64,000 nt of DNA, taken from NCBI GenBank assembly GCA_013399015.1, contig VWZX01010904.1, positions 192,960 to 256,959 of the forward strand. Reading direction: 5' to 3'. Source of the stretch: Galbula dea (Eukaryota; Chordata; Aves; Piciformes; Galbulidae). The notes beneath the pieces were generated by a model. The model was not told where the DNA came from. It saw only the letters and a list, made by a program, of their open reading frames with translations, and did not search any database. The translations under genes were made by a program, and so were the position numbers. Of this stretch, positions 12,251-24,873 are shown piece after piece (within the stretch, counting starts at the first letter, position 1; every line of letters begins with the position of its first letter).

Positions 12251-15200
12251 GCCTCCTCTTCAGCCATGATGCTGATGATCATGACACCACTGGCTCTCAG
12301 AATCCTTCTGTAAAGCTCAGTTCTCCCTGCTCTGTATGGGAATGGAGAACAGTGTATTCCACACCCACTGGAATTACAGCTGTAAACTCTGTTTGTAGGA
12401 AACAGTTTGCTCAGCATGGATCTACCTCTTCTGGCCTCCTGCACCTCATGCAGGGCTCTTCAACTATCATTTGTTGAGCAGGATTCTCCTGGCCACAGGC
12501 ACACAGAGGTGTATTTTCCTTCAGCCTCTTGCTGGTGCTGAGCACCGAAGGAGCTGCTTTATAAACAACAATGAGAACTTCAAGGCAATCCCAGAGCAGA
12601 AACTAAAGCTCTCTTTGGAGAGCAGTTTACAGAAGCACTGAATGCAGGCAGTGAACCTCTTCCAAGCAAAGCAATGAAGAGCTCTGTAGTCTGTAGCAGA
12701 ATCCTTCAGCATCAACAACAAAACTCACAGAGAACTCCTTTGCTTGCCTAGCTTTTCATTTCATCTCCTCAAACCTCAAGTCACTAGGTCACCCATGGCA
12801 GTTCACTCCACCCCAAAGAAACCCAGGAGCAGTGAAAGTTGGTTCCTCAGAAGAACTGCTTCAGTTTGGCTGAAATCAGAGGAAGAGTTCAACAGCCTCC
12901 TACATTTCCTTGCAATTTATTCCCTCTCTTTTTATTACCTTCCTCTCTGGTGAGGTTTAATCCTCTAAAGCACCTGATGCAACAGAAGACAAAGGGAGGT
13001 TGTAACCATGAAGTTTCATGCAGAGGAGAGATTTCAAACAAGGAGATGCACAACAGTAATCAGTAACAATAAAGAATAATCAAACTAGGAAGCTTGCAGA
13101 GCCCAAAGCCATGTCCTTCTTCATGTCATGCTGATGTCCTTCTCCAGCAGACTCTGCTGAAACATGACTACTAATCAAAATGCCATATGACTTACCCTGC
13201 CAAAAGCAGCTTCATCAAATGGGGTTTATCAAACCCTTGAACCCATGCTGGGTTTCACATTCTCCAGCAATTAGTCAGCTGTGGTTGGGGTTTGGTTTGG
13301 GCTTTTCATGGAAGAGGCAATAGAGAACAGAAAGAAAATGACTCTTTTTGCCTCCAAATTCCTGCCAGGACAATGTTTTTCAATCCAAAGGGAATATTAA
13401 ACAGGAAGAAAGAACTGCCCCAGAGACTCCAACTGTTTGCTAAAGCAGAAATGAAAGCATTCATTTTCAACAAGAGCTTTCCAGAGCTACTTCAAGGCAG
13501 TTCTCACACTGTACTACTACACCCCACTGCACATCAGGCTCCCAGAGGTCACAAAGCCACACTGAGCTCATGACAGCAGCACACACTGGACAGAAGGAAG
13601 AAGTTCCCAACTTTCTCAGCCACAGGGGAAGTTGTAACTCCCATGAAACTCACCTCCAGTCCACCACACACATGCATGCCATCTATTTTCAGGGCTCTAT
13701 GATGTCAACATGAGGAATAATTTTCTAGTAAGGAAAATGTCACTCTCACACTCTTATCACCATCCTCTAATAATGCATCACATGACAAATCACTGACTGC
13801 TGACAAGAGCTGGTATACATTAAACACCATCCCAGTTCATTTCCTGACAACTTAATATCTGTTTTTCACTGTAAAGCTCTTTAAATATACCAATTTATTA
13901 CACTGTGGACTTGCTAGAGTTTAAAAATTCATTCATCCTTCCCCCCCCAAAAAATTAACTGCCAGAAGAGAGACCTCCCCTGCATAGTTATTTTTAAAGG
14001 GATCTATATACCAAAAAAAACCCCAACCCTGCTGCTGTAAACCAGAAAGCAACTCCAACATAAGATCTATTTTACATACCAGGCACCAACCTGGCAGCAA
14101 TCAAAATAAGAAGCAGATTTTGGGTTGTAGCCTTTGAGGAGAAGTCACAGCCTCAAATTGAACAGCAGCAGAAGAAAAAGTAGCCCCCAGAGCCCCCATG
14201 TCCAAGAGTGAACTAATATCTAGTTCTCTATTATCTTACAGCTCCCTTTAACACCATTTGTTAGAGTACCTGGGAGCAGCCTTCCAGGGGCAAGTTAAAA
14301 GATGCACATGAATCCATTTGGAGCTCCCACACCTTTCTCTGACAGACTCTGCAGTAAGAAATACTGTAGATGGAGCTCCTGTTGTGCAGAAATGCTCTAC
14401 ATTTATTTAGCTAAACAACAAAGCCTTTCAGAGGCAGCTCCAAAAGGCTGAAGTGTTCCAAGAGAAAGGTAAGAGCAGTCTCCCTCCACCCTCCTCCCCA
14501 GCCACCTCCTAAAAGCAGCTGCAACGAAGTGTGACCAATTCACCCCAACTAACACTACAGTAAAAGCATTTTAAGAAGACTCAAAGCACCCAAAGGTTGA
14601 AACCAACACAGGCAAACCCACACAGCACTGTTATGGGCATTTATCTGGCCAGATGACACCCAGCTCCAAAACCATCTCTTAAAACCCACATCTTTTCCTC
14701 ATTTCTACAAGAACTTAAAGAATGCAGTTGGCTTCTTGCACCCCCACCCCCCTGCTGCAAAGTACTCACCTACCACATCCTGAGAAGCAGGGAAAAGGCT
14801 CCAGCCCCTCCAGGGACTCCTTTTCATCCTGAGTCCCAGCACAAGCCAACTAAATCCAGAGCAGAGGAGCACAGAGGGCTGCAAACTGCAGCAGCAGAAA
14901 CCTCTTCTGACACCACATCACAATCAGCAAAAAATAACAGCTTTCCTAAGCCTGGCTTTATGTTTCCCAAGGCCACTTTTTGCTTTCAGGATTAGAATAA
15001 GAAGAGAGACCTCAGGCAGCTCTTTCCCTCTCCTACCAGATGGCTCCTAATGAAGTTTATGTCCCTGCTTGCTGCTCATTACACAGATGAGTAACACCTG
15101 AGGAAAAGGAACACACCCCTGCACATCACTACATCTGAAACCTCCACCCCTGAGAGGCAAAGCACAACCAACATGCACCTGGCCCAGCTTTGAAGGCAGG

Positions 15201-16159
15201 ACTTTTGGTGTAAAGCCTTTTAAGAAGTGATTCATTAGCTGGTTGCTCCTGCAGACCCCTCAGTGGGAGACAGTAGCTGCTAACACCATGGGAACACAGG
15301 GGCAGGGAAACACCAGAATTCTCTGGGCTTGGGATTAGCCAAATGCTTCTGAAGCTGTGGCTGTGCACAGAAACTAAGGATGCAGAGGTATGCACAGGCA
15401 TGGACTGAAACCCATCCCTTTTCCACTCTGACATTTAGATTCTACCCAACAGCTACCTTAAAGAGCCTCCTCTCCTGCAGCTCACCCATCAGTTGACCAA
15501 ATACCTATGAAGATGACTCAGCTGTGCAGCTAGCAGAGCAGAGATGCCTCCTTCCACCTCATCTGGAGGCCAGCCCATCCCTCTCAGCCCTGCTGAGGTC
15601 AGACACCAAAGCTGTCTACATCTGTAATATGTTCCTGTCAGGTGCTTCAGACACATCCCAGCCCTACTGCTGACCCCAGTTTAGGAGCTAACCAATCCAG
15701 CCTCAAGGTCATCAAGTTCAAAACCAGCAGCTGCTATGAGTTAGCAGAAACCCAGCCAGGAGTGGATTGATGAGGATCAGCTCCTGGTTTCACCTGCACT
15801 CCTCAAGATGCTCTGCAGCAAGGGGCTCAGCACTGGTTTTCTGCACCAATTAGTTCCTTCATCAACTGCAGGCAGCTCAGGGGGCATGGGACTGGAAATT
15901 GAGCATCCACATAAACCACTTTTCCTAGCAGTGACTGGCAGAGCCTTGCCAAAACACAGTCTGCATCCTGATGCTGCCTGAAGCAGAAGGAGAGGCAGAT
16001 CATCTGAGCAGCTTGATCTGAGGAGATGGACACTGCCCACAACCTAGAACCCACAGCACAGACCTGGCCAGCCTTCAGAAGATCTCCACCTCCCATCAGT
16101 GTGACATAGTGACTGTTCTATTAGGAAAGATACCTAATTTGATGCTACTTCCCTTAGTT

Positions 16160-16310
16160 CATAGAATCATTTAGGTTGGGAAAGAGCTCCAAGATCATCC
16201 AAGTCCAACCAACAACCCAACCCCACCACACCACTAAACCATGGCACCAAATCTAGATGCTTTTGGAACCTCTCCAGGGATGGTGACTCCACCACTGCCC
16301 TGGGCAGTCT
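16160..16310 (-). mobile_element. CR1 tail fragment, family A
   Basis: Antisense, CATAGAATCATTTAGGTTGG to the CTGCCCAGGGCAGTGGTGG segment, where it stops abruptly. Confidence 0.82.
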
Positions 16311-16970
16311 GTAAGGATTCTGATCCTCCAGAAGGTATCTGAAGACATCTGTGGCCTTCCCCCATTCTCTCCCCAGCACTTAACACTGATCAAAGATGGG
16401 GTGGGCTCACTTCCAGTCAGCCTCCTTTCCTTCTTTGCCTCTGACAGATGATTCTACACAATATCCTGCCTTTTCCCCTTCAACACAGGCTCCACATCAA
16501 TGGCAGGGTGCAAGATTCCATGGTGTCTGCTTATTCTCTCTTGAATGCAAGCATTCAGCACATCAGAAGGCACTGGGGGAACAGGCAGCTAGGAGACTGC
16601 AGACACGAGCTACCACTATGGCAGGAGGCATGAATGGGTCAACTGTTTCCTCTTTCAATCTGTAAACAGCTACAGAGGTCCTGGACAATGTGACTTTGCT
16701 AGACAAATGAGAGGGAAGTAGGATGTTGTTTTGCAGTGTTTTCAGTGTCCTGAGACCTTTCCTCCAGAGTCCCAGGCTGCCCTCTCTCAGCAAGGAAATC
16801 CCACCACGATTTAAAGTCAGTTGCCACACAGCACTCATGCCACTGAGGAAAGGGACACAAAGATCATGTCCAACAAACTGCCCAGGAACTCCAGGAGACT
16901 CCCTAGGGAAGTGTGACCAGGATAGAAACAACCACACACAGAGCAGTAAAGTTATACTCTGTTCCTAACA

Positions 16971-17064
16971 CCTAACCACTCTGGCAGGGAAGAAATTCTT
17001 CCCAAGATCCAACCTGAACCTCCCCTGCTGCAACCTGAGGCCACTTCCTTTTGTCCTCTCCCTG
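16971..17064 (-). mobile_element. CR1 internal fragment, family A
   Basis: Antisense: CTAACCACTCTGGCAGGG, CAACCTGAACCTCCCC. No tail. Confidence 0.78.
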
Positions 17065-17476
17065 GTAAAGGATGAGGTCAATACTTCTACAACATCTTTA
17101 TTAAACAGAAATCATTATTATGTCTCACCTAATGAAACAGAAAAATAAAGAAAATTAGGCTGGACAAGAGTTTCCCACTGCTCTGGAGAAGCAGAATGGT
17201 TTTAGGAACATCACCATGAAGGAAGGATTCTTCAAACCCAAAATCAGGGCTAGATCTGCCTCCTGATCTCTGGCAGACACAGCATTACCTGGTGAGCACA
17301 CACCCCAGCAGGCCTCTAGGACCCACCTGCAGAAACACTGGCAGTTTTTCTTTCAGAGAAGACTTTGATCCTGTCACAGACCAACAAAAAAGCATCTGGA
17401 AAACCTCTGAAGGGGAGATGAAATGGTTTCTTTTTCCCAACTCCAAGTGTAAGGCTTACTACTGCAAAGCAGCCTG

Positions 17477-17552
17477 GGTGCTGGGTGGATGCTTGGACTG
17501 GATGATCTCAGAGGTCTTTTCCAACCTTAGTGATCTTCTGACTCTTTACAGC
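17477..17552 (+). mobile_element. CR1 tail fragment, family A
   Basis: CTGGGTGGATGCTTGGACTG to CTCAGAGGTCTTTTCCAACC and TGATCTTCTGACTCTT. Confidence 0.78.
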
Positions 17553-18240
17553 ACATAGTTTGAACCCACTGCCTTAATGCCCATACAAGTGCATGCCTAA
17601 GCATTCTCCCCACACCACTGGAAAGACCTGTTCTTGAGATAGAACATGTTTTGTCTAACTCACACCTCTTCAGTCACTGCAAACATACTTTCACAGATGA
17701 AATGATCATTTTCTTCCTGATTTGAACAGAAAAACTCTTGCCATGCTACAGCAAGCAAATCAGGCCTAATCCAGCTTCTCTGAGCTTCTGCCATGGTTTG
17801 CTGGTGGCCAGACACCACATGTAACTGAGCCATCCCACACTAACAACTAACTCACTACAGAAAACAGCTCAAGTATTTCTCCAGATGCTGTCCCCTACTT
17901 TCTGGAATTCTCTCCATCTCCAAGGTCAGCAGGAGATGCCTGGAACAAATATCCTGCTTCTATCTGGTTCCTCTTGCTCTTTGGCACCCAGAGCCAGCCT
18001 GTGGGTGCTCCCTTCTCTCCATGCCCACTCCATCCAGGATACAAAGAACTGTATCTGTGCCCAAGAGTTAACTGACAGCTACTGGTGCAGTATTTGGGCT
18101 CTGCTGCAGCTTTTGTCCCTGTACTGGGTAAAAGGAAATAACTCAAATGAAACCAGAAACTTGTTCTAGTAAAAGGCCAACTAATTCCAAAAGAAACAGA
18201 AGAGGCTGGACAGACCAGTCCCCTGGGGAACAAGAGGAAT

Positions 18241-18260
18241 GTGTGTGTGTGTGTGTGTGT
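18241..18260. repeat. (GT)10 microsatellite
   Basis: Ten uninterrupted GT units. Confidence 0.95.
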
Positions 18261-19020
18261 CTCTGCCTTCCAAACTAACAAACCCCCCACAGATACCAAG
18301 CACTCCATTTAATACAAAGACTTCCCAAAAAACTAGGTGTGAAAATCTTGTTTTCCTTTGTCAGAAAGCAACAATCACTGTATGCTAGTGGAGAGAAAAA
18401 TCAGGGGCCACTGATTCAGCTCTAGATGAATTTCAAACACAATTCTCCTTAGAATTGCTTTCTGGAGCTGCCTAACAAACCAGGGTGGGGAAAATGCTTC
18501 AGCTGAGAGGGTATTAGCTTCAGAAAAACAGCAAGAACCAAACTATGCATCCTAGCTCTCTTGCAACATACTTGGGATAACAGAAAGGCTTCCAGAGCTC
18601 CAAGCTGAAGAGCAGATCTGACCTAACTAACCACAGCAAGTGACCTCAGACAAACTCCTTCAGTGCTGGATCTTCAAGAAGGAAGCCAGAAGACAAGGTC
18701 AGGACCAGCACTGAGCCAGCCTCAGGTACAGCTTCAGGATCACCATGGCCACAACCCATGCCCAAGCCTGAATGTGCAATTTTAGGGCTGGAAAAGGAAG
18801 CCATAGCTCCATTAAAGCACAACAGTGCTGGCAGTAATGGCACACAAAGAAGAATCCACTGGTAACAAGAAATTCATTTGCCTCTCATTAAAAGAAACAG
18901 GGAGAGGCCTCAAACATGGAGGTGTGGAAGAACCTCTCTTTGTATAGATGAGCTGTCAGACCAAGGAGAAGTTCACACACACAGCAAAGCCCTGCTGGGC
19001 ATATGGCAGCAGGAAAAAGG

Positions 19021-19253
19021 ATGGTGACTCCACCACTGCCCTGGGCAGCCTGGGCCAATGCCTGAGAACCCTCTGGGGGAAGGAATCCTTCCTAAGATCC
19101 AACCTGAACCTCCCCTGCTGCAACTTGAAGCCATTTCCCCTTGTCCTATTGCTCATTACCTGGGAGAAGAGACCAACCCCCACCTTACTACCACCTCCTC
19201 TCAGGGAGCTGGAGAGAGTGAGAAGGCCTCCCCTGAGCCTCCTCTTCTCCAGG
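19021..19253 (-). mobile_element. CR1 internal fragment, family A
   Basis: Antisense, from the CCACTGCCCTGGGCAGCC segment to CTGGAGAAGAGGAGGCTC. The tail is missing. Confidence 0.85.
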
Positions 19254-20502
19254 AAGAAGCTATTTATAACCTTTACCTAAACAACACATAACTCTAACCA
19301 GGTCTCTGGAAATCCTCCATCCCAACATACCAGATACAACACCACCAAGCAGTTCAGTGGTCACCAGCCTCCTGCTTCCCAAATAGAAACTAAGTCATCC
19401 AGAAGAAGACAGCTCAGCCATGGCTGGTGATGACCTTCCTCTCTCTAGATCAATAAAGAATTACTGCTCCCAAGAATCAGAGAATCAGTATTTATCCCTA
19501 TTTCTTTGTCTTCTTTTGATTTAGTCTCAATGTTTCAGTCACTGCTTATTCCCAGATCCTAAACCCAAACCCCTGGGTCTCCAGGGGGTTTGAATTCTCT
19601 CTCTGTCTCCACAATCCAGACCCTCTCCTGCAGGAGGAGAAGGTAAAGCTACAGTTCCATAGCTATAGTTCCATATTTAGACTTCCCTGAAGCCCTCCTC
19701 TCCCAAGCTGCTGACTATAAATAAAACTCTTTTTTAAAGGCACAACTGTTAGTTAGTGTATGAGGTGCCTCCTGCCTTATGGCACTCAAATTCCTCTTAC
19801 TCTTCAGAGCTCTGCTTTTCCCCACTACACCCTTCCCTTTAACTCTTCAGATTCAACCCAACACAAAAGCTCTGCTTCAGAGGATGTCTCCTTTCAGCCC
19901 TTTTTCATGGCAGCATCCCACCAAGGGAGTGGCCTTTTTGTTTTGTGTGGGTTTGGGGTTTTTGTGAGAGGCAGCATTGCAGAATCATGAAGTAACTTGG
20001 CCAAACTCCCTGTCCTCTCACACACTTCCTCTTCAAACACACAGAAGCTGTTCCATCAGTGAAATAAATCAGATTGGGCTTCCTCAGAGGTGGAGACTCC
20101 AAATGTGGCTAAGAGAGCAGATGAAGATTAAGGCTTTTGCTGAGGTCAGAGTACATCTAACACCTCCAACCAGCTTCTATGTTCACAAGAACTTGCATTC
20201 CAGCTTCCCCATCAGAGGAGATTATCTCCACCCCTCAGCCAGCTCACAGGCTTCTCACCAAGCACCTAGGCATCTAGTAGGGGCCAGCTTCAAAGCTCCT
20301 GGGTGGAGTCAGAAAGTATTACAATGGAGGAGACACAATCACAGTTTCCTAAGGAAAGTGGCTTTAAAAGGTGCAAAATTAACACTAAAACAACAGCAAC
20401 ACAACTTACTACAGAAGAAGTAAGAATCCCAGGAACTCACATTGCTTTTGAGACTTAAGATTATTTTGGTTTGATTTCATGATGACATTGAGACCTTATT
20501 AT

Positions 20503-20851
20503 TAGGAGACCTTCTGGTGGCCTGCCAGGATCTGAAGGGGGCTACAAGAAAGCTGTGGAGGGACTGTTTAGGAGGTCAGGTAGTGATAGGACTAGGGGGA
20601 ATGGATGCAAACTAGAGGAGGGGAGATTTAAATTGGATCTGAGGAGGAAGTTCTTCCCTGTCAGGATGGGGAGACACTGGCACAGGTTGCCCAGAGAGGC
20701 TGTGGAAGCTCCATCCCTGGAAGCTTTGAAGGCCAGGCTGGCTGGGGCTGTGGGCAACCTGCTCTAGTGGGAGGTGTCCCTGGCAGGCAGGGGGTTGGAA
20801 CTAGCTGATCTTTCAGGTCCCTTCCAGTTCTGACCATTCTGTGATTCTATG
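20503..20851 (+). mobile_element. CR1 LINE 3' fragment, family B
   Basis: Nearly the same as the 9673 copy; it ends CATTCTGTGATTCTATG. Confidence 0.88.
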
Positions 20852-21367
20852 ACTGACATTAACTTAACCTAGCGTGCATGCCTCTGACTGAAGGTCTGAC
20901 ACCAGAAATGAAGTGCTCAGAGAAAGCACTAACAGAAGGACAAGAACCAACAGCTCAAGAACAAGCAAGAATAATTTAGAAACAGCTCCAAACAGCAAGC
21001 AGCTCAGCAAAGGAAGCAGGTACCAGCCTTGGGAGGAGGCTCCTCACAACATCAACACATCCAGCAAACACCCTGCAGCACAGCCACGTGGGTTTAGCCT
21101 TGATCACACTCATCTGAGTGCAGAACAAAACAGTTCCAGCAGGATGAGACAGAGTGGACAAGTCCTGTAGTTCCTGTTGCACTAACAACCCAAAGACATC
21201 AATCCTGCAGAGTTGGGAGTTACTACTGTGAACTTCAGCTAGCTCATGGAGCACAAACAGCATGGTGAGGAACATGTCCACTCAAGGGCCAAAGGTTTGG
21301 TTACAGTCTGCTCTTTCTAGCTGGCTTCTCTCTTGGGAGCCAGGAGACAGCCAGTGCTTGGCCTGAA

Positions 21368-21735
21368 AGAATCATAGGATGGAAAAGACCTCTCAGATCA
21401 TCCAGTCCAACCATCCACCCAACACCCCCATGCCAATAAACCATCTCACCAATGCCATGTCTCTATGGTTTTGGAACCCCTCCAGGGATGGTGAATCCAC
21501 CACTGCCCTGGGCAGCCTGGGCCAGTGCTCAACCACTCTGGCAGGGAACAAATTCTTCCTAAGATCCAACCTGAACCTTCCCTGCCACAACTTGAGGCCA
21601 TCTCCTCTTGTCCTATCACTAGTCACCTGGGAGAAGAGCCCAAGCCCCACCTGTCTCCAACCTCCTCTCAGGGAGTTGCAGAGAGTGAGAAGGTCTCCCC
21701 TGAGCCTCCTCTTCTCCAGCCTAACCAACCCCAGC
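21368..21735 (-). mobile_element. CR1 LINE 3' fragment, family A
   Basis: Antisense, AGAATCATAGGATGGAAAAG to the AGCCTAACCAACCCC region. Confidence 0.88.
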
Positions 21736-24355
21736 TTGACACAAATGCTTTCTGTGCCAGAACCTACACTCAGAGAGTGAAATTTAGGTTGCTTTGAAAA
21801 GGAGGGCAGCTCTTTTTTTGGTGGTGGTGGTGGTTTTTTTCCCAGTTTCTTCTCTTCAGAGAGCAGGCAACACCATTTCAAGACCCCAGGAGAAGAAGCC
21901 TCTCCCACCCAAATAAACCAACTTGGAAAACAGGCAAGAACAACCTGCCCCCAAACTGTCTTCCTTCATGACAGAAGAAACCAATCCAGAAACCACTGAA
22001 GACAGGGAGAATCTAGGTTCTGGAGCAGGTCCAGTATGACAAAAAGGCCAAGGCTGATGTTTTACTGCCCACTAGGACTTCACTGCTTTGAATGAAAGAC
22101 TACACCAACAGTGGTCTGCATCCTCCTCACTCATTCAGCCAAGTCTCTGGAGGATGTGGTAACATCTTCTGAAGGTCAGTAGGCTGCCAATGGGTTTAAA
22201 CAGATCAAATTAAGTGTCCTCATGAACTGAAGGGCAGCAACATCTCCAGAGAACAGTTTTCTCATTCAAAGTGTAATCAAAGCAACACAACAGCAGGTAC
22301 CAAAAAGGTGATGAAACCTACACTACTCCTTCATGCTACTGCTGTGCTCTGAGCTTATGACTAACTGCACCTCAGAGATCCCTAAACCACTGCTGGAACG
22401 AGGAGAAACATCTTCTGACATGCAACTTATCCACAGGCTTTGCTGTTGATGATTCTTTGGGACCTAATTTACTAGAGGGATTCATTGCCTAACCACAGAA
22501 AGCCATGAGGTGATCCACCTGTCTGTCAGGTTTGAGAGCTTCCTTCTCAGTCACCTCTGTCCAAAGCAGGATTCCTGCAGCCTGGCACATCTCTGAGCTG
22601 CTGTGTGGAAGAGTAAAGGAGGCAGAGTAACTGCCACTGAGGAGCTCACTGCTCCCTCCTCTCCTCCTGAAGGACAGACAAGGAAGCTCCTGATGTAGTG
22701 CAGGAAAATCTCACAGCTAACCCAAACCTGGCAGCTTTAGAAAGGTCTCCTTCTTCTTCACCCAACTTTCCCTCCACCCTTGGAGGTTTCAGGTCCCTGG
22801 TGGCCAGCTCCTGGTCACCACTTGAAAGGCTGCAGCACAAGTCTCCTGCTCTACTGAGGTATCAGGAGCACAGAGTCCTTCCTCCCCTGCAAGTTCACTG
22901 CTAGCATTACAAGCTCCACCTCACAGGAGCCCAGGAAAGGGAAGACAGGGGTTGGGAAGAGATACACAACATCTTGCAGCACCATGGAAGGAGAAGGAGT
23001 TTCTCTTCACTAAGTGTGGAAGGAGAACATGCTGTTTGTTCCTGTCATTTGTGTTTCAGGGGTTGACTGCATCATTTTCCACAGGAGGAGACCTACAACT
23101 GAAGTCAACCTGTGCCTTGGCAACCACCTCCTCTCTCTCTTTCTCACCTGATCTTCCCACTTATTGTCAACAGAACTCTCTCCAGAACTGGGACACCTAG
23201 ACTAGGTTTAGCAGCCAGAAGACCTCCCTTTTACAGCATGGGATGGTCACAGCAGTGTTTTCACAACAGCTTTTGGAGGCCAACAAATGTGGCCCCTCCT
23301 CTGCTCACAGATACTGCCTCCCTCAGAAGTATGTCTCTTGCCAATGAGGTGTTTATTATTACTGCTACTAAAGACTGGTTTATCTCCTGAGCTGAAGGAT
23401 GTTTGAGCAGGAAAGGAGAAGTGCCCCATGCTGCAGCCCACTCTCTGATTCACACCTGAAGCTAAACACTGCCAAGAGCCCCTGCCTTGAGCCTGAAGAG
23501 AGAAGAAGGACAACAGAAAACCTCAGCACACTTTTCTTCCTTCTGAGAAGCCTCCCCTGAAACTAGAGAAGCAACTGAAGCAATGTCACATCAAGCCCTC
23601 CCCTGTTTACAGGAGATGGAAGAAAATTCTTTTGTGTACCCTTCCCACCAGCCTTCTTTTCCTGCCTCTGCAGCAGCTCCCATCAACAACCTGTCAGGCT
23701 CCATCAAAAGCACATCTGAAAGATTGCTGGCTTTGGTTTTTCTTTCCCCAGACTCCTTCAATTCCAACAAAAATCTGCTCAAGTTGTTCAAGCAGAAAGC
23801 CAGCTTTAAAGAAAACACCTCTAACCTGGAGATAAACAACCCTGGGGAAGGGGAGAGACAAACAAGCACTTTCCTAAGACAGCCTTGTTCAAGAGATCTT
23901 TTCAAATGAAGTCTGACTTGCTCCAGTCCCAAGGCCATTACATCATCAGTTATTTATTCTGGTATCTGGCATTACACAGCAGCTATCTCCCTGTCATCAG
24001 CCAAGAACTGAAGCTTACAGCATGCAGGGAGGAAGAAAAGACAGAAATGGCAGCAGGGTAAGAGCAACAGATGAAAACACCACCAGTTGCTTCCAGCTAT
24101 GGTGGCGGAGGGAAGAACAACACAAGCACTGACCACAACATGACAAGTCATCACTGCAAGACCTCTTCCTGCAGAAACTGGCTCAGGCTGACCTGGACCT
24201 CTCAAAGCCTACCCTAAGCATGAGCAAGCACAAATTGTGAGCAGCATGTTGTCCAGATTAACCCCAAAGTGCTGACACTAAATCAGCAAGGCTCAGCAGT
24301 ACCAACACAGCTGCTGGGTTGGGTTGGTTTTATCCCAAAAGCATCTCTCAGCATC

Positions 24356-24425
24356 TCCTGGGTTGGAAAGGACCCACAAGGATCATCCAGCCCAGCTCCT
24401 GTCTGTGCACAGGACAACCCCAACA
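24356..24425 (-). mobile_element. CR1-type tail fragment, family C
   Basis: GGTTGGAAAGGACCCACAAG and ATCATCCAGCCCAGCTCC followed by a GTGCACAGGACAACCCC segment, as in the 4060 and 36000 copies. Confidence 0.68.
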
Positions 24426-24841
24426 GGACACAGTCAGCAAGAAGCCAGCCATAGTCAGCAGCACTTTCCATCAGGTCTTCCTTCCAGAGTGATGTTTGGT
24501 CACTCTCTGTCCCAGCACAGACCTATAGCTGGCAGAATTACCCTGGATAAAGATCTCTGAAGTATTTTCTCTCTGTGCAAGATGGAATGTTCCTCAGTGA
24601 CCACTTTGCAAACAACATTCAGGTTTATTATAGTCCAAAACCAAAACACCCCATAAACCCCAAACCCCCAAGCATTCCATTCTGAGCCTTCAACCAAGCA
24701 ATTCATCCAGCAGTCCTTAGGAAGATTAACCACACTGGAGCAATGTTAACACACAGGCACATCAGAACACAGCTCTTCTAGCACCAGCAGAACTACTAAG
24801 GCATTCCTAGACTCCAGAAGGTACAAAGCCATTTAACCTAC

Positions 24842-24873
24842 CTCATCAAAGCTGCTATCTTCCTTCTTCAGGG
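24842..24873 (-). CDS. CDK14: CDK14 coding exon 2 (32-nt microexon-sized)
   Basis: A polypyrimidine-poor but usable acceptor (TTTTCAAG) precedes 32 coding bases, followed by the donor GTAGGT (24836-24841). With the phase-1 base from exon 1 it reads A-LKKEDSSFDE, matching the family sequence after SESFxRI. Such a short exon is easily missed by ORF-based annotation. Confidence 0.9.

Larger units (their letters stand above)
1..24841 (-). other. CDK14: CDK14 intron 2 (3' part beyond the window)
   Basis: Apart from the CR1 copies listed, no exon, RNA gene or other element was recognised. The long CR1-free stretches are 2200-3770, 7190-8749, 12251-16159 and 21736-24355. Open frames in them are short and show no family resemblance. 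A strong but unproven donor at 14764-14770 is discussed under findings. Confidence 0.8.
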
